DNA of 64,000 nucleotides, from assembly GCA_032209605.1 (NCBI GenBank), contig JASFXZ010000004.1, forward strand, positions 35,994,401 to 36,058,400. The letters run 5' to 3'. Source of the DNA: Mactromeris polynyma. Lineage: Eukaryota > Mollusca > Bivalvia > Venerida > Mactridae. Under the pieces are notes generated by a model. The model saw nothing but the letters and a program-made list of their open reading frames with translations. It was not told the origin of the DNA and made no database searches. Shown piece after piece: positions 12,301 to 24,300 of this stretch. Position numbers and translations under genes: made by a program. Every line of letters starts with the position of its first letter. Within the stretch, counting starts at the first letter, position 1.

Positions 12301-15300
12301 ATAATTTGCGAACATTGAAATTGTTTTTTATTTGATATTAAAATGAATAGGAGTTTATTAATATATTTTTTGGTCAGATATTCACATTCAAATTTGATCG
12401 TTTTATGGATTTTTTATACAAATCGCTACAGTACTAAACAAAATATAGATCCAAATGATATTTTAATTAGACTGTCCAATTTGTTGTTATAATGAATTAT
12501 TTTTACTATTCACTTTTAATATATAGTTTTACTTCATTATGTTACTTTAATTTGAATTTCACACATGCATGTGGAAGTACTCATAAAGTACTTGTAAGTA
12601 CTGACCATTTAGCTTCAGTACTTGAGTAAGTACGAGTACTTGTACTCATAATTTCAGATGAGTACTGAGTACTGCCGAGTACTTGAAAATTGGTACTCGA
12701 GTAAGTACGAGTACAAGTACGAGTACGAGCAGCACTGACATCGTTAATCGACTTATATTTACTTCGACTTAAATCGAACATAGACCGATATCAAAATTCG
12801 AAACGGGTCCGCATATACATATCTGGAGTCGAATAACGAGCCAGCTCGTACATCGTTAATCGACTTTTCGATAATTTGAATACAGAACTAGTAGCGAACC
12901 CAGAAATACTTCCCTTTATAATCAAGGGAGGTCAATCTGAAAAACTCTGAAAAACTAAAAATTTAAGTCGGAAGAGTGACGTCCCTTTATAATCAGGGAG
13001 GTCAATCTGAAAACTTAAAATTTTATTCGGAAGAGTGACGTCCCTTCATAATCAGGGAAGGTCACTCTGAAAAACTTAAAATGGAAGTCGGTAGAGTGAC
13101 TTCCCTTTATAATCAGGGGAGGAAACTCTGAAAAACTTAAATTTTATGTCGGAAGAGTGACAATACGCTTCATTTGATAACTGAATAAATGCCGAAAACG
13201 CTCATTTATACGATTGCTTAATACTTTTATAACGGCTTTCACAGAATTATATCTGACGATCTTCAGGTGCATTTCTTTGTCTAATAAATTTAAATAAGCA
13301 TTAAATGCAATAACGTTTCAGAGAAAATCTGTCGTTTGAATTAAACAACTTGTTTTTTTAATTGCGTTAAAATCTACAGCTTAATGAAATAGATATTAGC
13401 AAAAGTATAATATCTAAGTTGAGGAGTTTACGTCTCTACGTTTAATGTTAGTGTCCCGGGGGGCATACGCAAACTACACAAAACCTTTCTCTCACCTATA
13501 ACAATACACGTAACATAAACGTAATGGAAATATATTTCAGTAGTGTCCAATTGTTTTCAAGCTGTTTGTAACTCAGTCGTTATTCTGGCATGTTTCCCAT
13601 GGCAAATATTCTCCCCAAATTTAATGGGCATTTTTCTAAAGCCAATGTCAAAAAAAACAAAAGATAAATAAAATAAAAATAAACATCATGTTTTGATAAT
13701 GCGTCATGAAACATTTTTCAACCAGTTTTGGCATGCTATGTTGCTCAATATTGTACATTTAATTAATATGCAGAAGTCTGTGGCGACACTGTAAACCTTC
13801 ATTGTTTACATCAACTGTGTCTTTTAGTCTTTTTAGTAGTTTATGTTCCAATTAGCATATTTAATTGGATATAAGACCCACATTCTATCATATACATCTT
13901 AGTTCAATCACTGAGACGAAAACGGCCAGTCCCTTAGACAAATGCATACAAACATACGAGCGCGAAATGCTTACAAATTGTCCTTCCTTGTAGACCCCCC
14001 CCACTTGGTATCTTGAAAGTTTCAAACAGGCTTATAATTCTACACTGACTAGATGATCATAACCTGTTTTATGCCGATTTTATTCTTGTTTTTACAATTT
14101 TATACTGCACTGTTTACGTTTGTCGTCTTTCTGTCATTATGTTATACTTTTATCTTTCAATGACACGCACCGGCTATAAAACATCCGAAAGGAGAGTCAG
14201 GTCGTACAAACAGATAGATAGACACAATGCATTGTGTTCTATTTCAAAACTTAAAGTCTAAAAAATCTAATATTTAATCTGGCATTGCTGCCATGATTAC
14301 GGATGACAAGACAGCATTCAATTACATTTCGTAAAACAAATTCAAAACACAGATGTCATGAAAGGTGCAGAAACATTAAAGTCAGTGTTAGCTCTGGGTT
14401 CGCTACAAGGTCTTTTCAAAGCTTTGGAAATTCGAATAACAATGTACGAGCTAGCTCGTTATTCGACTCCAGATATGTATTCGCAGCGATCAAGTTCGAA
14501 TGTTGATATCGGTGCTAGCTCTTGGTTCGCTAATAGGTCTGTATTCAAATATTAAGAAAACTCGAAGCACGATGTACGAGCTGGCTCGTTATTCGACTCC
14601 AGATATGTGTTCGCCGCGGACCCATTTTGAATGCTGATGTCAGTGCTAGCTCTGGGTTTGTTTTAAGATATGTATTGAAAAATATAATATAAGTCGAATA
14701 ACGATGTCAGTGCTGGCTCTGTATTCAATCTGGGTCGGTATTCAATGTTGATGTACGATGTACGATTGCCGCGCCAACTTCACTCAACTACAAATATATT
14801 GTATTTCGCATTTGTAATAATGATCTATAATTATGAAATATAGTTAATACATACAGCAGACTTTGCAGATTCATCAAAGGTTTCTTTAACAAACATATGT
14901 CCTACTGCCATACTCATTCTCCCTACGACATAACTTATACAACCACTCCATCTAGGGGATGCTGATTGTGTTCCGTATACAACCTGGCAGAATAGAAAAT
15001 ATTTAATTTAAATTCTACACATTACAAAACATTTAACAAACGTTTCGTAAAACAACAACCCATAATCGCCACAGAACAACCGGTGTTCGTCATCGTCTGT
15101 AGAATTACCTTATTAAATGAAACATGACCATGGCCACTGAGCTGCAAATAGGGGCAACATGCTAGTCACGTACCCCATGAACTATATGGTGTGTTCCCAT
15201 GTGCATAAGGGATGCATATACGTTCAGTATCAATATTATATTCAATTTACCCCCCCCCAAGGAGTTCAGAAAGCAATACCCTACCAGTATTAGATTCTTC

Positions 15301-18300
15301 TACTATATCCAAAAACGTAAGCTTCAGCAAATCGTCGCATTACTTGTTTATTACAAGCTCGTTAGTCATATAATGCATTGTTATTACCTTGTTGTAATCA
15401 TTGATAAGACCTAAGAAGCGAGTGTCCAGATAACCGGCCCTCCATCTCACAATGTACCAAACTAAATAATTGGCAATGTCTCTGAAGTTAAGCAAACAAT
15501 AAATACAATATATAGTAGACGAACTGCACATGCAATTCATAAATCTTTAAAAGTAATTTGAAAAGTTTTTAAAAGTAGCCAGTTGTGTTCCGAATAATTA
15601 TACAGAAAATAGCCATATTTATCAGTGAATCTTAATAACTCACGAATCATCCGCTTGCTACCAAATGGTCTCATCATAGAACGATCGTCTAAGAACTAAG
15701 AACCATATAAATACAAGAAGCTGTAATACTGACTCAGAGATAAAGACATCGTTGATAACTTCATAACATCGACATTGTATATGCAATACTGACTTAGAAA
15801 TAAACGCTGATAACATCGTAACATCGACGTTGTAGCTACAATACTGACTCAGAGGTAAAGGCAACGCTGATAACGTCGTAATATTGAAGTTGTGTTTTGT
15901 ATATAGGTATTACTGCTTCTGATCAGCTTTCAAGCTGTATACTGAGAAACAGTTCCGAAACAAAAATAATAAATTTAGCTACTCTTCTTCGTCTTTTCCT
16001 TTTCCTCAAATATATGTTATTTACCTTTTCTCATATTTCTGAAGTACAGTAAAAAGTCTCTGGAAGTATGGTACATCTCTGACCACGACGTATTCTGATT
16101 GGTTGATGGAAACGTTTACATTGTCCATATTCATTATACCACTCAAATATGGAAACCAATTAAACTGAAACACAGCAAACTTTACTATATAAACATGCAC
16201 ATTAAATTGCCATACTTTACCAATCATGAGGAGGTAGGTAACAGGACCGGGAAAAAAGAAAAACGAGTACTTGTTCAGCAATAGTTTGAATAATTCAGAT
16301 GAGTTATGAAGTGCTGTATTGGCTGTCATAACTGATATTCTCAACCCATATCACATATCAAGGAATTAAGATGCGTCTGACGACTGAACCGCATGCCAAC
16401 GGACAAAGCCGAACTTTTGTGCAATGATACAGCTTTTAAATGAATAATAAGTGTAAAAAGACTCATGGCAATCATTCTGTACACTGAGTGATCTTCAAGG
16501 TATTATTGACGTACTTTGACATGATTTCCCTGTATTTTATAACATTTCTGCATATTGACTTGTTTTAGACTTTTGTGGTATTACTGTTGTACAATGATTA
16601 GTTCAGTTATAAAAGAGAGAGAATAAGTTGCTACAGGGAACGCCACATACATAATTATTGCAGTGCCTCTCCACACATAACTCAGGGAAAGCAACAATCC
16701 ATAAAACATAAGCCACTTGAGGAGGTTCAATGGTACATATGTAAGGGAACAGAGGCATGGCCGACCATAAGGATTAACTAGGAGAATCAAAGAGGACAAA
16801 CAGTGAAGGTAGGGAAAATTAATAGATGGAAATGATCACAGGACAAGTCAAGACAGCTGGCAAAAATGGGCCGAAACTGGGCCGAAAGTAACATGAACTG
16901 TATGAAGTGAAATAATTCCACGGAGGAAAGAGAAATATAACATACATTTAAAACACACACAAAAATAATAGCCATACAGCGAATTACAGCATTGGAACTG
17001 TCAGTAAAAATACTCGGGGTTAAAATCGATTCAACGGCTAGCCAACCTCAATCAATCTTAAAACCGATCCAAATATAAAACCAGCTGCAAATGCATTTTA
17101 CTTATTTGCAATTGCAATAAACAGTGTTAATTAAATGACAACTGCATATAAATTTACAATAACATTAGATAAACACATGTGTTAAATGTTAGAGTGTTTC
17201 CATAAGTCTTACCTGAAGTTCGTCTGTTGGTCCAGGCTCTGTAAAGTTCTCTTTCAGCTCAGATATTTTCATCTTATTATATAAAACCTCGTTATCACGC
17301 ATGTCTTCTTGTGCCATAGATATCTACAAGCAGGCATCGGTGTGAATTATTCGAAACAAACATTGTAAGTCTGAAACTCGGACTCGGATTTTATAATGTA
17401 AAATGTACGTTATTTGCTCTTCGTTGTTGTTACGATACAGATTGTAATATAAAAATGCATAAGTGTTGAGTTGGTAATAACAATTATTCAGACAATTTTA
17501 TTCGTTTAGATTTCATAAAAACGATAGGATGGGGTACACAACTTGGATATTTAAAAGTCTATGTATGCGTTTCAGTCTTAAAATGTTTGTGAATAAGGCC
17601 CAAGTAGAACTTATTATGTAGTCTTCTACTGAATACTGTTAAGATTTATTATAAAATTTAATCTATCGTATTCTAAAAGTAATCTCGCTGGGTTGATACG
17701 TGTCGAAGTCGCTAAGACTTAACTTACTGTGACAGTAAAAAGAATAAGGAATATAAATGAACCGATAATTTAAATATTTGCACATAATGAATATAAAAAG
17801 TACTTTCTGAAATCAAAATCTACAATTCGATCATGTTCACATGTTTTGGCACGATCAATATTTATAATGGAAACGTGCAATCTGTGAAATTCAATTATAT
17901 GGTTGTTGGGAATTATCTCCTGTCAATGCTTATTTAGTTGAAATGATGAGTACCAACAATAATATTCATTGTGTTCTTAAAAACCAAGATCAGACCATAA
18001 CATCACTGCATTACATTTGCTAGATCTGTTTCTAGTTGTAACATTTTTCTCATGTCGTTCTCAGCAGTCGTCTCCTCAGCTCCAAACAATACGGCAACAG
18101 ACGTCGCAAATGTAACGTAAGCCTCGCGCATGGGTTCCAAACCAGGTGTCAGGTAATACAAACGCCCAGGCAAACCGAAACCAGGTGAATCAAGCTGTAA
18201 TAAAAAGAACAATGAATATATTTAAAATAATTTTATATTATCGCAATAACATACCAAGGACAATATTTCACTAGATTGAAACCCACATGTAGCGGCATTT

Positions 18301-21300
18301 ATTGTGATATATATACTGTTGTATACGAAATAATTTTACAATAATTGGTTGTTTATACAAATAGTTTGTTATCGTTAAAAAATGTCACTGAATGGCCTTG
18401 AATAGTACATATACAAATATAAATGAATATCGGTGTATAGCAGTAAATGCTACATGCAAAGCGCACCCCTCCCAAAAAAAACCCAAGTATGCATATTAAT
18501 ACATACTTAGATGTAAACAAAGACAAATTGGACGTGATGGGTAAAGCATGTGTACCACTTTGGAACGGTTAGTGACAGAAACACAACTTGAGGCCCGAAA
18601 GTGTAATATATGCAGGCCAGTCAGGACGTAAGCTAATACAAATCCAATTAGTCGTGAAATGTAAACGCCATAGGTTGTATCGCACATCTCCATCCAAAAT
18701 AAGGCAGCAACAATATCAAATTTGAACTAATATTTTTAGATTTTAGATTTATGAAGTTAATCTCACATTGGTGATTTGGAGTTCAGTCAAGGAAAACTGA
18801 CTTATTCTCTCTCGTTTATTCTTATACGCATGAATTGTCTGTCAAATAGTACATTTACAATGGAAACTCCCTAGTCCGGAAACTCTCCAGTCCGGAAACT
18901 TCCTGTAACCGGGCAATTTTCTCGATCTCGTTTTAGTTCCTCCAATACGACACATAGAAAATCCCCCACAGCGATAACGCAAACAACCTCTAGCGAACTT
19001 ATTAAAATTACTGAAAGAATGTCTTGCCTACGGACACTCAATTGGGGAATCCTCTCCAGTCCGGAGTCTTCTCCGATCCAAACTTTATAGTTTGTCCGAA
19101 GGGTGTTCGGATTAGGGAGTTTCCACTGTTCCATGTACAACTGTCAAGTAATTATCACGGAGTGGGAATAACATGTGTCGCCAATCTTACCAGTCAACAA
19201 ATATTAGTATATTACGCGGTCATTGAAAGGTGTGAATTATTGTATTGTTCGACCTATCTATGGTGAACAATGAATGAACTGATAGCTAGGGACCACAAAT
19301 CCTGTTCGAGTGTTCGACCTATCTCTGTTCGAGTGATATACTGTTAGATAATATGAAATAAGGAGGGTTTTCGCCGGGACTTAAGAACCTGTTCGATGTA
19401 TCTACTGTGTTCGAGCCAAAACTGTTCGAGGTTTCGAAGTTTTACCGTAAAACTAAATTATTATAATTGCAATATTATTTAAACAAAGTCGGACAAACGT
19501 GCACTATTACATGACAATACGTTATTTTACATGAGGTGAAATAAGTTAAGGAGGACAATATTAGAAAAGGCTCAAATATTGAATAAGAGAGAGAATTAAT
19601 TCCCCTACAGGCAACGCCACATATATGAGACAATGCCTCCCCACACAGACATCCGGGAAAACAACCGTCCTTTGGAGAGGTGCAATGGTAAATACGCAAG
19701 GGACACAGGGGCGCTAGGAATGGCCTGGCCGACCATAAATGGCAACTAAGGAGAAGAAATGAGAACAAACATGGGGGATATCTGGGTGAATAGTTCCCAA
19801 CTTCCGCCAATAGAATATATTATGTTTGATAAATGAGCGTAACCAATAACTGACTCAAAAGGTGAACAATTACTATATTACAGTTACAAATACTTACATA
19901 GATTATACGATTATCAGAATCTTTTACATCTGAGGACACATACATAGAAAGCAGCGGCTGGTGGCTGAATCCTGTAAGGGTTGTTAACAATTCTACCAGA
20001 TTGAAATCACTTTCATTCCATCGACCACCTGTATTGTTGCCGAGAACTGGCCACCCACCTAATTCCTCCAACAATGGAATTGCCACCGACGTACCCTTCG
20101 TGTTAATCGAAGCTGAAAAAATAACGTCTTAACAGAATGAACGTATGATCATGTGAAATAATGTTTTACACATGCCAAAATAGACAACGGTCTACTATAA
20201 TCATTGTGTGCCTGCCTGAAGTGACAGGTGTTTTCCTTTACTCCGTTTTATTATATGCAATTTTGTTATTTTATTAAATTACTTTGATTTCTTCATTTTC
20301 CTGTCTCATAACCTAAATTAAGTTTTCTTTCACGTCCTCGTGAATTCAATTAATTACAATTTTAGTGAATCTTATAGTTTTGTGTTTGTCGGATATGTTC
20401 GTTTCCACTGCTTGTTGAAATATTAAACTGTGGCAGTTAAACTGTTTAAGTGCGGTTCCATGCACAGGGGATAGTCAGGAGTTATTTCCCCCTGTCCCTT
20501 CTAACGAATAGTTATGTAGTAAATATAGTATGTATATACATATTCTATTGAAGGGGCACTAGTTGGGATAAAGGGAACGAACTCTTGAACATTTGCCGTG
20601 GTTCAATGGCAGAAAGAGCACTCTGTCGCTAAGTTTCTATTCATGTTTAATTGTTGTACAGTCCGTTTGTTCACAGGTTCATTTTTCGACAAAAGTGACA
20701 ATAAATGTTTCACGAAAAGTGAACTCAATGAAGCTCACGCAAATTCGAAAACATATCAATTAAAAATCAAAAACTTGACAAACATAAGTCTTATAACAGT
20801 TATGTCAACCACAAACCTGATATACTGTTGAACTATCGAAATGCAGTCGGACCTCGTTTATTCGACAACATCCGAATACTTGGTGTCATCCGAAATAAAT
20901 TGTAGGTCCCGATGTATCTTCATAGACAAGTCGAATTGAAATGTGCTATTCGAAACCAAGTATTATTCGAAATAAACTTTCGAACCAGATGAATTCGAAT
21001 GAACGAAGTTAAAAATAATTTATAAAATACATGCCATCGCTATTTACACTCCTTAATCGATGAAATAATACAATATCAGTTATGACTGTCTTTTTATCTA
21101 GTTTTAATATCAAACTGTCTGCTTACTCATATCCATACAGCTAGCATACATATCCTTTGCTTTCTGAATCGCTTCCACTTCTTTGTAAGCGTCGTCATCT
21201 TCTAATAAATCTGAAATTATCTCATCATTAGCATTGATATTGCATGACTTATTGCTTTGAGTCGGTAATAAGTTACCGTTGGTATTTATATGACTTACAT

Positions 21301-24300
21301 ATTAAAGGTTCTCCGTTCCTTAATTATGATAGATAACCGACAACGACATTCGAGTGCCAAGTTATCGTCCTATCTTAAAGCCAGTCTGACTTTTACCATT
21401 GCCTTACGATGATTATTCAAAATATAACAATCCACTAATTGACGTAACATTTAAATTGATTGTATGTACTACGTCATTTATACGTCGCATGTTTTCACTT
21501 TTAAAACAAATACCGTAGGATGTGTTTGCATGGCAGAGACATGTTATGACAACATAGTGAGGGAGAATGATAATAAATTGTTAACAATTAGATAAACGCA
21601 ACTAATTAACATTCTTACATTTCAATATTACATTAACATCATCAGCTAACAAACCGAACACCGTCTGTCTTGACCTGTCCTCAGGAATTATATTCTTCTG
21701 TTTCCAACGACCACATGTATAAGTGTAGAAATCCTCACAAGGATCTACTGAAGTGTCCATACTGTCGATGAGTGTGGCAGCTGAAAATCAAGTGATTGAA
21801 GGACAGCAACTTAAACGTAGCATTTTACATCAGACAGGAACATAGTTTTATAAAGGGGTTTTGAACAGCGGTAAGCCGTACAGAGAGTAGCTTGGAAACG
21901 TTAAATGTGCACAAAAATGAATGCTTTCAGTTATGCTGTTCTATGAGACTGTGGTAGATACTTGTATCCCATGTTTATTGAGTCTGCCAATAAAGAAATC
22001 TCTTACTGGTTTAAGATATTAAAAATGCCGAATTCTAGGTTTGTTAAAAAAATCATATAATATGCTGAGACATTTAGACGACCATGGTCAAGTAAACTGG
22101 GTTACAAAAGTTAGAAACTTACTAACATCGAATGGATTTGGCTACATTTGGCAGCAACAAAATGCATATGATTATAAACTATTTCTGAAAATGATTGTTG
22201 ACATACTCAACGATCCAAATTATCAGTCGTGGCAGAGTTGTATTGAAATGTCTCAAAAATTATATATGTACAGTTATTACAAACAAAATTACAATCATGA
22301 ATATTATTTAAAGGTTAAACAATTCACAAGAGCACTGTCAACCTTCAGATCGGGTGCTCATAGTCTTGATATAGAAACGGGACGACACAGCAACATGGCA
22401 AGAGCAAACCGTCTTTGCAAATTATGTAACAGGCACGCTATAGAAGATGAGCACCACTTGCTTTTAGTGTGTCCTATATGGGGTGATTTAAGAAAGCGTT
22501 ACATTCCAATAAAGTATTGGCGGTCGCCAAGTTATCATAAGACAATGTTATTAGCATGTAGAACTGAGAAAATAAGTCGATCTCTTGTATTGTGTTATTT
22601 AGTATGCTTCTGACCTGACAAAAGTGCTCTTATCTTTGTAGCTATGTAATTGTAAATCACCTTGTTATTGTTTTGCATTAATATATGTGTACTGTATATG
22701 TGACTGTGTTATAAACATGTGTTATGTGCTGGTGGCCTTAATCACGAAGTTTGTATTGTATTGTAATATATGTTTTGTTTAAAGCGACATTATTCTTGTG
22801 CTGCAACTGTTAAAATGTATGCATGTTATTACGCTCCGTCACTATTAATACAAGCTTTGATGTTCACAATCCTTCTCTTTCTGAATGCAAGCACATTGGT
22901 GTATCATTGAAAATGAGTGTAATATAAGCCAGCATAAATGATCACAACTAAAACCCACCCCGTACAATCTGCTGTGTTGATGGCAGTTGGATGCATTGAT
23001 GGCAGTTGGATGCATTGATGGCAGATCCAGACGAGAGGTATGTTATCAACATTAGGTATGTATTTGCTATGCTTGTTGTGTTTTTGATGATTTGTTATGT
23101 TAAATTGCTTTGTGCTTTGCTAAAACGATAACCAAACGAAACAAACTTTAAGTTAGCAAATATGTACCCTATGGTGATTTCCGCGATTTCCTTTAGAACT
23201 GCCATCAACGCGCCGAATTGCCATTAACACAGCAGATTGTACTGGGTGAATCCAGCACATAATTGATTTAGTTAATTATACATGTATGGCAAGCAAATCA
23301 GTACTTACCGGCTTGTGCACAACCGGCGGTCAGGCATATCTCTGAAGACAGAAAACATAAACTATGATGTCAATTTTAAACATAACCAACAGGTTTTTTT
23401 TTATTTTACTGTTTGTTTTATGATAATCTTAGAGCGCAATTTTTATGCTTTCTCAAACTAGCAACAACGCCTCTTTGAAAATCGCAGTACCACATTTTTC
23501 GCGTAATTACGCTTTCTGAAAATATTTACCTGATTTTACCTATTTTATGTCTTTAATAAATTATTTTAATAGCTGTCATAAAGTATCATTTAAAGTATTA
23601 AATAAAATGCATTGTATTTTGCAGTATCTATTGCCAGAAATGTTTAAGAATTTTACTTGATATCCTTGATTCACTAATGTGCGAGACTAATTGAATTGTC
23701 TCCCTTAGACATCGATCGCGGGGAATGCGTTACGGATAAAAAATCAATACTGGATCGGTATTCGTTCGCGCCTTGATTAGCCACCCCGCTGTGTTTAGTC
23801 AGCATAATGACCCCGGGCTGTACTAATTTATCAGAATGTATTATACATTTATGATACTTATATTGTAGCCTCTTTCGAAATAAATATATTGAATTATGCA
23901 CCATATGGTTTTGTCTGTTTTTTTGCAGATGGTAGCTACTTAGCTTTCTAAGACACGTTTGTCTTTTTCAACAGAAATTATAATGACACTGATAAAATAC
24001 AACTACTTATTTTGTATGTTACATTTAAAAACATGATCTTGTATTTTTGACGATGGAATGCAATTATTTATACCGTCATCATATGTGCATTGGTGAAAGT
24101 AAAAATAAATATAATTGTGATATATTATGTACAAGTATGTACGCCGGACAATAAGTATAACATTTAAGCCTGTAGTTTGAATAAAGTATTATGTTCTGTT
24201 CTATGTAGTTTTGCATTGTTTATATTCGGGTATTTGTTTAATATATTGCAAACAAACATTCAATTAAAAAGCAGGTTTTGAGCACTATAATGGGATCTTG

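Larger units (their letters stand above)
11333..14795. mobile_element. 3.4-kb long-inverted-repeat element with nested insertions
   Basis: Outer arms are inverted copies: AGTTGAGTGAAGTTGGCGCG at 11342 and CGCGCCAACTTCACTCAACT at 14772. They continue inward through ACATCAACATTGAATACCGA and, further in, CTGGAGTCGAATAACGAGCC. The left arm is split by an AGTACT-rich element (11417-12737). No transposase frame is visible, so it is non-autonomous or ruined. It occupies most of intron 11 of the M13 gene. Confidence 0.75.

Noticed and set aside
19217..19447. TGTTCGA-rich stretch as a further Tigger-like element
   Set aside because: Right end CGAAGTTTTACCGTA has no matching left end.
20598..20640. 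GTGGTTCAATGGCAGAA as a tRNA-Gly-like A box
   Set aside because: No B box or T arm at the right distance; at best a SINE scrap.
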